Source: Flavobacteriales bacterium | GTDB taxonomy: Bacteria; Bacteroidota; Bacteroidia; Flavobacteriales; Schleiferiaceae | Length of the DNA: 64,000 nt | NCBI GenBank assembly: GCA_017795025.1 | Contig: CP051243.1 | Coordinates: 186,001-250,000, forward strand | Direction of reading: 5' to 3' | In this document: positions 41,911-50,207 of the stretch, piece after piece | Layout: each line of letters opens with the position of its first letter | Numbering within the stretch: the stretch's first letter is position 1 | Translations under genes and position numbers: made by a program | Notes under the pieces: generated by a model | Seen by the model: only the letters and a program-made list of their open reading frames with translations | What the model was told of the DNA's origin: nothing | Database searches by the model: none

Positions 41911-43423
41911 AGGAGTTGAATTGCAACCAGAAGGCTCGTAATTCGGGCAAGGTCATTTTTTGGAACTTCAATTCGGGTAGTTCATCTCCGATTTCTATTT
42001 CTTCAAAAGCCACTTCAATTTCCCCTTTTAAATATTTAACCGCCACAATGGTTACTGGATCTCCTTTTGGAATATCCTTAAAATAGAAGCTTCCGGGATT
42101 TTGGCCATTTGGCCTTAAGATTGTTTTTCGATCCCGAAAGACCATCTTTACATTGGTGTGATTGAGATCGGCAATGGGGACCTCCAGTTTGGTTAAAGTC
42201 CAACTAGGTTGTTTGCTGAAGGAGTCTATATTAATCCAACCCAGATTACTGCTTTGGAATAGGTAGTAATTAAGGTCAGATTCACTGGCGGTACCGGAAT
42301 CCAGTCGGGCTTGCCTTTCACGACGACTCAGTTCTTGTAGACCCTCAAACAAGCCTATGTTGGTGCTAATTACTTCCTCATAATTGAGTAATTCCGAAAC
42401 TTTGGCTTTGAGCTCGTCGAGGTTCTCAGCCTGATACTTATCCAGATAATGTTGTAAGCTGTTGCAATTTGCTTCTTCTCTTGGTGGAGGACCATTGGTG
42501 TTGGTGCTTCTGCCACTAAAAAAATTACCCAGTCGGCACCAAAAGCCACATGGCGGGAGGCCATATCGCGTGCAGCAGGCAGTGAAATAAAGGGCATCAC
42601 CAGGAGCTAAAGTGACTTGGCCGTTCGCTCGCCAGTCTACCGAATCATTTTCATGCATTCGCCCTCGAAAGACCTGGGGATTTTCGATGGGCGCTTCAGT
42701 CGGAATCATTATTTGCAAATTCCGGTTCCGGCGTAAACGTAGTTTTTTATTCGCCTGACGAGCGGTAATCTTAATCATCCCGCCACTTTCCAAAATTTCG
42801 CCTTTAGAGGTGGTAGTCAAATTTTGCGTCAGCATGTCGGAAGTTTTAAGAACTTCGGTTACTTCGATTGTAATGCTCTTTTTGCGGCTCGCAGCCTGAA
42901 AGCTGTTGGCAGAAATTAAAATTTGAGTGCCCTGTTCACAAATAATGATGGTGTCCTTACTCGGGTCTATTTCAAAACTTTGCTGCTTGCACTGCAGTTG
43001 GGCATAAAGGTCGGATAGACTGGGGTACTCTGCTTCTGGCTTTAAGCGAATGCTGAGATCAACCCGACGGAGCTTATCGGTGTAGCTCGTATCGTCTTTA
43101 CCTTGATCGCCTAGGTTTAGACTTTGGCTTAAGCTGTCGCTGATAAATTTTGGGAGCTGGGCTAACACGCTGTTCAGTCGGTTTTGCCCCAGTTGTTTGT
43201 TGTATTCGGAACTTCCGGGGGCATCGCAAAAGGCGGTGAGCTGACTAGAAACAATGCGGTCTGAGTCGAGGCCTTTTAGAAAGGCCTCCAATTTTTCTTG
43301 TTCGGACTTTTCAAGTTGATACTCATTGATCGGAAAGTAAAGACTAAGAGTGGTGTCGAGGCCTTGCGCTTGGCCGAATAATACACAGAAAACGAAGCAG
43401 CAGAGAAATAGGGGTTTTTGCAT
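41909..43423 (-). CDS. Exported OmpA-like domain protein
   Basis: The chosen ATG gives MQKPLFLCCFVFCVLFGQAQG, a signal peptide; an upstream ATG adds 23 residues. The 504-residue protein begins with an OmpA-like region (about 25-130) showing YFPINEYQLEKSEQEKLEAFL and the NKQLGQNRLNSVLAQL helix, usually a peptidoglycan-binding fold. The middle contains a Cys-rich segment (ACCTRYGLPPCGFWC), and the C-terminus a GSFYFKDIPKGDPVTIVAV domain resembling carboxypeptidase-regulatory Ig repeats. The order suggests an envelope scaffold. Function unknown. Confidence 0.7.
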   Translation of the reverse strand: MQKPLFLCCFVFCVLFGQAQGLDTTLSLYFPINEYQLEKSEQEKLEAFLKGLDSDRIVSSQLTAFCDAPGSSEYNKQLGQNRLNSVLAQLPKFISDSLSQSLNLGDQGKDDTSYTDKLRRVDLSIRLKPEAEYPSLSDLYAQLQCKQQSFEIDPSKDTIIICEQGTQILISANSFQAASRKKSITIEVTEVLKTSDMLTQNLTTTSKGEILESGGMIKITARQANKKLRLRRNRNLQIMIPTEAPIENPQVFRGRMHENDSVDWRANGQVTLAPGDALYFTACCTRYGLPPCGFWCRLGNFFSGRSTNTNGPPPREEANCNSLQHYLDKYQAENLDELKAKVSELLNYEEVISTNIGLFEGLQELSRRERQARLDSGTASESDLNYYLFQSSNLGWINIDSFSKQPSWTLTKLEVPIADLNHTNVKMVFRDRKTILRPNGQNPGSFYFKDIPKGDPVTIVAVKYLKGEIEVAFEEIEIGDELPELKFQKMTLPELRAFWLQFNS

Positions 43424-43510
43424 GGGTTTAGGGCTTAGAAAAAGAAAACGAAGCTCAAGCTGCTTTTCGTGTTTAGCAGTTTCGAAAAACAATTAGTTTT
43501 CAGAACAAAC

Positions 43511-43894
43511 CTAGAAGTTGCGTAAGACCCACCAAGCAATTACGATGGCCAAGCTGATGTATATCGCTTTGATGCCATAGAGTTTCTTTCGGATTTGAAG
43601 CAGGAAAGGACTGGGGTTTTTAGGAATCTCAATCCCCCAACCGAGAAGGATATAAGGAATGGCAATTACCAAAAGGGCATTTTCCTGAAAGGCAGCAGAG
43701 ATATCGAAATGCAGTAAATGGTGCACGGCCCGCTGCGATCCGCAGCCCGCGCATTGATAACCCGTAGCTTCCCGAAAGGGACATTTAGGGAAAAAATTAT
43801 GTTCAAGCGGATTATAACTGCGGTAGAAGTAGGCCAATGCTAAGAAGCTTAGCAGGCCTACTATCCGCAAGACTATTTTCTTATTGCATGCCAC
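43511..43894 (-). CDS. DUF2752 membrane protein
   Basis: A 127-residue protein with the DUF2752 hallmark CPFREATGYQCAGCGSQRAVHHLLH near residues 38-62, flanked by three hydrophobic segments. A GTG inside the upstream CD225 gene is the start (14-bp overlap). Family function is not known; the CxGCGxxR motif suggests a metal or redox role. The gene pair DUF2752-CD225 recurs in Bacteroidota, as far as I recall. Confidence 0.88.
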   Translation of the reverse strand: MACNKKIVLRIVGLLSFLALAYFYRSYNPLEHNFFPKCPFREATGYQCAGCGSQRAVHHLLHFDISAAFQENALLVIAIPYILLGWGIEIPKNPSPFLLQIRKKLYGIKAIYISLAIVIAWWVLRNF

Positions 43895-44168
43895 CTAGCA
43901 TCGCTCCTCCAATTCCTAAGGCAAAAAAGAGTGCGTATACAACTGCAACCGCAACACCAATCCAGAAACCAATCATGGTCCATTTTTTAGCATCGGCAGA
44001 GGCTTGTTCGGCACCGGCATAATCACCCGAACCGTATTTGGAGTCTACCTTTGAGGCATGTACAATGCCCACAATACCGAATGGTAAACAGCAAAATAAG
44101 GTTACGAGGATAGATTCTACCAACCAGTTTTTGGGTGGGCGATTTGGAGTAATGTTTGATTCTTCCAT
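43881..44168 (-). CDS. CD225/dispanin family membrane protein
   Basis: A 95-residue protein with two hydrophobic segments. NWLVESILVTLFCCLPFGIVGIVHASKVDSKY is a typical CD225 first half: an intramembrane helix with CC and the conserved basic loop, and AEQASADAKKWTMIGFW the second helix. Homologues include eukaryotic IFITM proteins; the bacterial role is not established. It is first in a two-gene unit with DUF2752. Confidence 0.88.
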   Translation of the reverse strand: MEESNITPNRPPKNWLVESILVTLFCCLPFGIVGIVHASKVDSKYGSGDYAGAEQASADAKKWTMIGFWIGVAVAVVYALFFALGIGGAMLGGMQ

Positions 44169-44387
44169 CTTAAGGAAATTTGGGTTTAGTTAATATTGAG
44201 AGCATTAATCAGGTTTGCCCAGCAAGACCTAGGGAAGCAGATTAAGGTGCTCTATTGGGCCTCTAAGATAATTGCTTTTAAGATTTATGAAAGTAAAATT
44301 CTGCGCTTGGTAGAAATCGCTGCTCTCCACAAAATAAGGCGAAGTGGAGTTTAACTCATTTGCTCTTTTTTAGGCGTAAGAATTAGG

Positions 44388-44395
44388 TACTTTCA
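44388..44395 (+). promoter_or_regulatory. Weak -7 promoter box of the T9SS cargo gene
   Basis: TACTTTCA lies 16 nt before the ATG at 44412, with TTTG about 25 nt further upstream (44359-44362), a spacing somewhat longer than usual. Confidence 0.25.
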
Positions 44396-44411
44396 CAGCA
44401 AACCAATTCTT

Positions 44412-46271
44412 ATGAGACTAAAATCGACCCTGCTTCTACTAGGACTTATCCTTACCGCCTCTTTTTCGCCTTTAAAGGCAACTCACCTTGTAGGAGGTTC
44501 CCTCACTTGGGAATGTGTCTCTAATGGCCAATACGTTTTTACACTTTCCCTATATCGAGATTGTGCAGGCATCACCTTGCCCTCTACCTCGCAAAATATA
44601 AGTGGCCCAGCAGGAAACATCGTTTGTACGTATATCTCCAAACGCAGTATGTCCAATCAATGCAGCACACCACCAAATGGCTGTCTGCTAGAAGAGTATA
44701 TATATCGCAGCTCTCCGGTAAGTTTAACCGGAACCCCTCCTGCGGCGGGCTGGGAATTTAACTATAGTACTTGCTGCAGAACGACTTATATTAACGATGC
44801 CTCTAGCCCCGGAGCAGGATTTCATTTAAGAGCAATCATGTATCCCTATCAAGATCCAGCAACGGGGCAGGTGCTCAATGCCAATACTTGCTACGATAAT
44901 TCTCCCAGTTTTGGTCAAGCCGCGGCGATGGAGGTTTGCGATGGCCCCTTTTTCTTTAACCATCAGGCCATGGACCTCGATCAGGATTCCATCTCAGTAG
45001 CTTTTACAGATGTGCTGAGCGCGAGCAATACACCAACTTTGTTTGGTGCGGGCTACAGTGCGCAAATACCCTTTCCCGATACTTCTGAGAATGCTGCAAA
45101 TGGTCCTGTTGTTTTAGATCCCCTAAGTGGCAATTTGCAAATCGAGACGTATAATGCGCCTGCGGGCTTTTATAAAAACTGCCTCAAGATTGAGTCTTGG
45201 CGTAATGGACAAAAAATTGCAGAAACCTTTAAGGAGCTTCCCTTGCATAAATTGCCTTCAGGGCAGTGCACGGCCAATGCTGCTCCGAGTGTTTCTATCG
45301 ACACTGCAAATTATCCTCAAATCCAAAGGTCCGGTAATACCTATCGGACTACCGCGATGAATAATGATACTATCAACTTTCAAGTATTGGTGCAGGACTT
45401 TGATTTTAATAGCAATGGGGTGCCTCAAACCTTTTGTGTTTCGGCGAATGGGGTGAAGATGAATCCCGCCAATCCTAGTTCGGATAGTAATTGTGTAGGC
45501 GGCTATCCTTGCGCCACTTTAAGTCCCTTTAGTTCGAATGGTTATTGCGGCGCCCTTGCTCAGGCTTTTGAGTTTAATTGGGTGGCCAATTGTAGTTTTT
45601 TAAGCGCGGGATTAAGAGGACGAACCAGTTACTTATTTCACATTATGGCCGATGATCAGGCATGTCCGGTTTCTAAAATGGGGAATATTACGGTGATTGT
45701 TGACTTATTTCCGGCGGCTTCAGGACCTCCTTCTTTAGCTATTACGGGTGGCAATACCAGTGGAGATTTGGATTTGGCTTGGTCACCAACCAATATACAA
45801 GCCGATGCTCCTTTTGATAAGTATATCCTTTATGCCAATAATGGTCCGGGGACCCCTTTCTTCGCCATTGACAGTGTGATGGATCGCAGTCAAACGCAAT
45901 TGGCATTGAGTGGTTTAGCCTTTCCGGCTGAGGTTTACATGAACCAGATTACCGGCAGTTGTCGTAGTTCCTCTGTAAATAGTGATACCCTAAATTCGGA
46001 TATGATTTTAGCTTTGGCGGGAGCGGAAGCCTTCCCATTTAGTATTTATCCACAGCCAAGTAAGGGCTTGCTTCATATTGAAGGACTAGGAGCCCTTAAG
46101 GGCGTAAATCGTGCGCTGCTCTTAAATGCCAATGGGGCGCTTATTGAACAATTCGAATTAGACCCTCAGGCAAGTTCTTGGGACTTGAACTTACAACAAG
46201 TAGCAGGAATTTATATTCTTCGTTTGGAAGGTGAAGGGCAGGCTTATCACCGAAAAATCATTTTGGAGTAG
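44412..46271 (+). CDS. Type IX secretion cargo protein (PKD-like surface protein)
   Basis: A 619-residue exported protein. After the signal peptide (MRLKSTLLLLGLILTASFSPLKA) comes THLVGGSLTWEC, the start typical of large Bacteroidota gliding- or adhesion-related proteins. Several Cys pairs follow. The last ~80 residues form a Por-secretion tail: FSIYPQPSKGLLHIEG with a later GIYILRLEG and terminal KIILE, the type A signal for the type IX secretion system. The protein should be exposed or released. A GCTTAGC/GCTAAGC hairpin lies at its stop codon. Confidence 0.87.
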   Translation: MRLKSTLLLLGLILTASFSPLKATHLVGGSLTWECVSNGQYVFTLSLYRDCAGITLPSTSQNISGPAGNIVCTYISKRSMSNQCSTPPNGCLLEEYIYRSSPVSLTGTPPAAGWEFNYSTCCRTTYINDASSPGAGFHLRAIMYPYQDPATGQVLNANTCYDNSPSFGQAAAMEVCDGPFFFNHQAMDLDQDSISVAFTDVLSASNTPTLFGAGYSAQIPFPDTSENAANGPVVLDPLSGNLQIETYNAPAGFYKNCLKIESWRNGQKIAETFKELPLHKLPSGQCTANAAPSVSIDTANYPQIQRSGNTYRTTAMNNDTINFQVLVQDFDFNSNGVPQTFCVSANGVKMNPANPSSDSNCVGGYPCATLSPFSSNGYCGALAQAFEFNWVANCSFLSAGLRGRTSYLFHIMADDQACPVSKMGNITVIVDLFPAASGPPSLAITGGNTSGDLDLAWSPTNIQADAPFDKYILYANNGPGTPFFAIDSVMDRSQTQLALSGLAFPAEVYMNQITGSCRSSSVNSDTLNSDMILALAGAEAFPFSIYPQPSKGLLHIEGLGALKGVNRALLLNANGALIEQFELDPQASSWDLNLQQVAGIYILRLEGEGQAYHRKIILE

Positions 46272-46303
46272 CTTAGCGTATCCAATGGTGCTAAGCAAAA
46301 TTC

Positions 46304-47062
46304 TTAATGCTCATTTACAAAAAGTACAGTGTAATCTAAACTGGCCTGTCCCTTTTTAAGAAAGACATCTATTCGGATGTAATGGGATTGGTCGAGGAAT
46401 TCTTTGGGAATAAGCTCAGGCTCACGAAAGTAATCGACCCACCAACCATCGGGATAGCACGATAAGCCGGTTCCGCTAACCCTTAGGCCTTGCTCTGTTG
46501 CTGCGGTTTCAATTTCCTTGATGGTTTTAAGGATATTTGGGTAGCTGTAAGTTCTACGTTCGTGGAAATACAGTTTCAGGGTGTCTTCAACGGCTCGGAA
46601 ATAGCGAGACCATTCAGGGAAAGTGGCGAAGTAAAAGGTGTCAATATCAAATGCTATCGAATCTAATTGGTCATAGTCGGGATGGAGGTAGCGTGTACTT
46701 AAGCTATCTACCGCACCATAGCGGTCGCTTATAAACATACTATCCAAAAAAATACTGTAGCTATGCGGAATCACAATACTATCAATAATGCAGTGATTAG
46801 AGTCAATAGTGCTTATTACGGTGGACTCGGTAACAAGAGTGTCTAATCCTGTGATTATGGCTTCAATACTGCGTAATTTCCTTTTGTTAAAGTAGAATAC
46901 CATGGAGTCTTCACAAGCGAGCTTCACATTTCTTAACCCTTCAAGATATTCCAAGTGAGCTTCTCTTTCTGGGTCATTTTGAAATTTTTCGAGCGGTTTC
47001 CAAATCCCTTGGGCAGAAAATAAGCTAGGAAGTAATAGGAAGAGAAGAAGATTAAATCGCAT
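46304..47062 (-). CDS. Exported protein of unknown family, paralogue A
   Basis: A 252-residue protein with signal peptide MRFNLLLFLLLPSLFSAQ. The first 30 residues are identical, apart from one position, to those of paralogue B 1,162 bp away, but the rest is only distantly similar. Shared blocks include ACEDSMVF/ACGESMIF, HPDY, EWSRYF/EWSKYF and EFLDQSHYI/EYLNQAQYI. No domain is recognised. Its 5' end lies inside a 384-bp direct repeat, so the gene is part of a duplication. Confidence 0.7.
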   Translation of the reverse strand: MRFNLLLFLLLPSLFSAQGIWKPLEKFQNDPEREAHLEYLEGLRNVKLACEDSMVFYFNKRKLRSIEAIITGLDTLVTESTVISTIDSNHCIIDSIVIPHSYSIFLDSMFISDRYGAVDSLSTRYLHPDYDQLDSIAFDIDTFYFATFPEWSRYFRAVEDTLKLYFHERRTYSYPNILKTIKEIETAATEQGLRVSGTGLSCYPDGWWVDYFREPELIPKEFLDQSHYIRIDVFLKKGQASLDYTVLFVNEH

Positions 47063-47357
47063 GCTTGGTGGGGCTTAGTAAGCATAACCCCAAGGATGGA
47101 CATTTAGTATAAGCATGCAAGGCTTAGCGGTATTGTTTTACCAATCGGTGAAGGCCTATCTAATTATTGAAGAGAATAAAACCGTTTAGGGAGGTGGCAA
47201 TCATCAGCCAAACTAAATAAGGCAAAAGCAGTAATACGCCTTTTTTGAAATAGAGGCGATAAAACAAAAAGAAATAAGCAATGAGGGTGGTGAGAGTGCT
47301 AATCAAAATCAAGCCGACCAATACCCAGTGGAAGTGGAAGAAGACTGGGTCCCAGGA
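46974..47357. repeat. 384-bp direct repeat, copy A
   Basis: Aligned by eye with 48136-48519 at a constant offset of 1,162 bp and no indels; about 17 differences, i.e. roughly 95-96% identity. It spans the first codons of paralogue A, the intergenic region and the 3' part of a tspO copy. Confidence 0.9.
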
Positions 47358-47384
47358 AATAATTAAATTCCAATGTAAGTTGAA
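47160..47384 (-). pseudogene. Truncated tspO duplicate
   Basis: Reading the minus strand gives HWNLIISWDPVFFHFHWVL and continues to SLNGFILFNN-stop, matching the C-terminal ~75 residues of the intact tspO at 48322-48780. There is no start codon; an in-frame TAA lies just upstream at 47400-47402. Near-identity to the intact gene ends at 47357, beyond which similarity is weaker but still visible (HWNL versus QWLL). This is a relic of a tandem duplication. Confidence 0.85.
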
Positions 47385-47426
47385 AGGTTTATTTATCTGT
47401 TATGGATATTTTCTGATTAAGATCAA

Positions 47427-48224
47427 TCATCTTTGGTAGTATGGGTTTACGAGAAGAATGTTATAGCCCATTCCGCAGGAAGTTACGCCGAGAATTCCTG
47501 GGTGTTCTATTTCGCAATTAGATTGGCTAATAAAGAAGGTAAGGAGAATATATTGTGCCTGATTGAGGTATTCCTGTCGAGCAGTTTCAGCTCTACCGCT
47601 GGAGTTTAGACCAACATCTGGATAGGTTCGCAAAAGTACTGTACTAAGACTGTCCAATCCTTGGACCAGAACACTAAGTTCTATTTCGGAGGTTAGGCTT
47701 TCTATTTTTTCAAAGTTGTACTCATGAACTTCGTTGAAGTAGATTTTGGAGCTATCTTGAACTGGCGAGAAGTATTTTGACCATTCCACAGCTGTGCAGT
47801 GCGCCGGTAGGTTTATTGGGCTCGCTTGATACTCGGTATAATCAGGATGAATTTCACAAACCCAAAGACTGTCTTGGTGTCCATAGTGAATGGCCATCTT
47901 GGATGATATCGAATATATATGACTTCTTGGCGTCACCCTTACACTATCCAACACTGAATTATCACTCTTAATTGTTCTATAGATGGGCTTGTCCTTATGC
48001 ATAGTATCGGTCAAAGAGTAAGTGTAGCACAAGGCGCGGTAGATTTGATCGTTTCGTCGAAAAATCATCGATTCCCCACAGGCGATATCAAGTTTTGTGG
48101 ATTCGCTTCGCAGAAGATCTTTTGTTAGAGTCGAATCATTTTGAAATTTTTCGAGCGGTTTCCAAATCGGTTGGGCAGAAAATAAGCTAGGAAGTAATAG
48201 GAAGAGAAGAAGATTAAATCGCAT
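47427..48224 (-). CDS. Exported protein of unknown family, paralogue B
   Basis: A 265-residue protein starting with the same signal peptide and IWKPLEKFQND segment as paralogue A, then diverging to about one third identity. Conserved blocks are listed under paralogue A; the C-terminal region here has two additional cysteines. Both genes precede tspO-derived sequence on the same strand. No domain is recognised. The contrast of identical ends and diverged bodies is unusual. Confidence 0.7.
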   Translation of the reverse strand: MRFNLLLFLLLPSLFSAQPIWKPLEKFQNDSTLTKDLLRSESTKLDIACGESMIFRRNDQIYRALCYTYSLTDTMHKDKPIYRTIKSDNSVLDSVRVTPRSHIYSISSKMAIHYGHQDSLWVCEIHPDYTEYQASPINLPAHCTAVEWSKYFSPVQDSSKIYFNEVHEYNFEKIESLTSEIELSVLVQGLDSLSTVLLRTYPDVGLNSSGRAETARQEYLNQAQYILLTFFISQSNCEIEHPGILGVTSCGMGYNILLVNPYYQR

Positions 48225-48519
48225 GCTTGGTGGAGCTTAGTAAGCATAACCCCAAGGATGGACATTTAGTATAAGCATGCAAGGCTTAGCGGTGTTGTTT
48301 TACCAGTCGATGAAGGCCTATCTAGTTATTGAAGAGAATAAAACCGTTTAGGGAGGTGGCAACCATCAGCCAAATTAAATAAGGCAAAAGCAGTAATACG
48401 CCTTTTTTGAAATAGGGGCGATAAAACAAAAAGAAATAAGCAATGAGGGTGGTGAGGGTGCTAATCACAATCAGGCCGAGCAATACCCAGTGGAAGTGGA
48501 AGAAGACTGGATTCCAGGA
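48136..48519. repeat. 384-bp direct repeat, copy B
   Basis: Partner of 46974-47357. Contains the first codons of paralogue B, its upstream region and the 3' half of the intact tspO. Confidence 0.9.
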
Positions 48520-48780
48520 CACGTTTAAAAGCCATTGAAAAGCAAACAGTTTTATCAAATGGGATTTGTTGTTCAGCTTAGGCCATAGCATAGCCAAAAA
48601 GATGCTGAAGCAAATCATAATTAGCGTCCAGGCAAAGCCAAAAACCCAACCGGGTGGCGTCCAGGGGGCTTTGTTTAATTCTTGATACCATTCGGAAGGC
48701 ACGCCTGATCCGGTAAAAAAACCACCAATGGCCAAGGCGCCAAAATTAAGGGCGAGAAATAAAAGGAGGCGTTTAAACAT
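48322..48780 (-). CDS. tspO: TspO/MBR family membrane protein
   Basis: A 152-residue protein with five hydrophobic helices. The Trp/Pro-rich signature is clear: WYQELNKAPWTPPGWVFGFAWT in the first loop and NVSWNPVFFHFHW between helices 3 and 4. TspO proteins bind porphyrins and other tetrapyrroles and act in oxidative-stress signalling. The gene starts 18 bp after the VanW stop and has a TAGCTTCG box four bases before its ATG. Its 3' part is duplicated upstream of paralogue A as a truncated copy. Confidence 0.93.
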   Translation of the reverse strand: MFKRLLLFLALNFGALAIGGFFTGSGVPSEWYQELNKAPWTPPGWVFGFAWTLIMICFSIFLAMLWPKLNNKSHLIKLFAFQWLLNVSWNPVFFHFHWVLLGLIVISTLTTLIAYFFLFYRPYFKKGVLLLLPYLIWLMVATSLNGFILFNN

Positions 48781-48784
48781 TGCT

Positions 48785-48792
48785 CGAAGCTA
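48785..48792 (-). promoter_or_regulatory. Candidate -7 box of tspO
   Basis: TAGCTTCG on the minus strand, one base from TAnnTTTG, ends four bases before the tspO ATG. No TTG partner is evident; low support. Confidence 0.25.
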
Positions 48793-48798
48793 CACTTT

Positions 48799-49494
48799 TT
48801 AAGCCTTTCGATAAAGGGTCTTCTGGCGTAAATCACCATCTACGAAAGTGCAAACCTTCGATTGCTTGGTCGAAATATCCTTGCGACGAAACTCCAGCTC
48901 ATGCTCTGTTAAGGGCAAGTTAGAGCGGAGTAAAAGGAGTAGTCGGTCGGTTTTAATTTGAAAGGAAAATTGCAATACTTGATCGAGCGGGTTTTGGATC
49001 CGTAAATCCTTGTAGCCATATACTACCGTAGCATCGGAGCCAAGGGGAGTGTAGCGTTCGGCCTCAGTGTAAATATCGCGAGAATGCGGATGTCGCTCCA
49101 CAATTTTTAAATCGGCTTTTAAGCTCATATAGTAAAGCATGCCCGATAATTGGCAGAGCCCTCCACCGACGGATGATTGTAAAACTCCATCTATAATGGA
49201 GCGGCTTTCCAAATAACCATTACGCCGGTAAGGTGCGGGTACTGCCTGCCAAAACGAGAATATTTCCTGGGGCCAGACCTCCACCTGTTCGATCGCCGCA
49301 ATGGCAATTTGCAGATTTTTAAGCTTAGCCGGATTGGGGTTTAATCGTAAATCCAGCTCTAGCTGATAAGGCAATTCCGTATGCTGAGGCCTTGCCTTGG
49401 CAAACTTCTTAAGACTGCCGGAGCGCCAGTCGTGCATCAGTCTTAAGCTGCGCTTTAGTTGAAGCTTTAAGGGAGCTGGTAAAAAGCGCTTCAT
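48799..49494 (-). CDS. VanW family protein
   Basis: A 231-residue protein with the VanW core: the segment EIFSFWQAVPAPYRRNGYLESRSI, then GGGLCQLSGMLYYMSLKADLKIVERHPHS. The GGxCQ-type motif recalls YoaR/VanW envelope proteins whose function remains unknown, originally linked to a vancomycin-resistance cluster without an assigned role. No signal peptide is visible. Its ATG overlaps the stop of the methyltransferase gene (ATGA). Confidence 0.9.
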   Translation of the reverse strand: MKRFLPAPLKLQLKRSLRLMHDWRSGSLKKFAKARPQHTELPYQLELDLRLNPNPAKLKNLQIAIAAIEQVEVWPQEIFSFWQAVPAPYRRNGYLESRSIIDGVLQSSVGGGLCQLSGMLYYMSLKADLKIVERHPHSRDIYTEAERYTPLGSDATVVYGYKDLRIQNPLDQVLQFSFQIKTDRLLLLLRSNLPLTEHELEFRRKDISTKQSKVCTFVDGDLRQKTLYRKA

Positions 49495-50177
49495 TTTCGT
49501 TTTTTAAGCACAATAATGAGGTAGGAAGCATAGTCCTTTAAAAAGGGAATGCGGCATAAAAGGCTATCTATCCGGCGCATAAGAGGCCGTAGTTTTTGGG
49601 GGATATGATGAATGGGGAAAAGGGCAATACCATGATAGGCCTGAAGTTGCCAATCGGCTCCCAAGATATCTTTCATTCCCTTAATGTCCATACTAAAAGC
49701 GCCATGCCAACCCTCGGCTTGATAGTTTATAAGCTTACGCCTTTTGGCCGATGGGAGGTCTAATATAAACTGCCCGCCCGGTTTTAAAATCCGCTGCACT
49801 TCCTTTAGGATTTTTTGCAGACTCTCCAATTCTAAGTGCATCATCAAATGGAAGCTTAAGCAATCCGTAAAGCTGCCATCGGCATAGGGCAGTGCTATTG
49901 CATCGCCAACTTCAAACTCTATTTCGGGATGTTTGGCCTGGGCCACCGCAATCATTTTGGGGCTAATATCAAATCCATGACTGGCAAACTTGAGGTAACG
50001 GCCACTTCCACAGGCGAGGTCGAGACAGCTTCCTTGGCAGGGAGCCGCTAAGTATTTATGGAGAATCCTCAGTTCTTGAGCCTGGATGTATTGTCCATAG
50101 GAATTATGAAAGCGATCGGCTTCATAATCTTGAGCAAGCTTATCGTAATAGGCCTTTATTGCGGGGCTTTCCTCCAT
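49491..50177 (-). CDS. Class I SAM-dependent methyltransferase
   Basis: A 228-residue Methyltransf_11/UbiE-like protein. Motif I is LDLACGSGRYLKF near 54-66, an acidic strand end follows (VGDAIALPYADGSF), and the post-motif LKEVQRILKPGGQFILDLP is near 140. Substrate is unknown. It is coupled by ATGA overlap to the downstream VanW gene and lies 30 bp after the GH17 gene. A TATCTTGG box sits six bases before its ATG. Confidence 0.88.
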   Translation of the reverse strand: MEESPAIKAYYDKLAQDYEADRFHNSYGQYIQAQELRILHKYLAAPCQGSCLDLACGSGRYLKFASHGFDISPKMIAVAQAKHPEIEFEVGDAIALPYADGSFTDCLSFHLMMHLELESLQKILKEVQRILKPGGQFILDLPSAKRRKLINYQAEGWHGAFSMDIKGMKDILGADWQLQAYHGIALFPIHHIPQKLRPLMRRIDSLLCRIPFLKDYASYLIIVLKKRK

Positions 50178-50207
50178 GGTGCCCCAAGATACTTTATTGG
50201 CGCTTTT

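Noticed and set aside
46271-46296. GCTTAGC/GCTAAGC hairpin after the T9SS cargo gene as an intrinsic terminator
   Set aside because: No T-tract follows on either strand, so Rho-independent termination is not supported.
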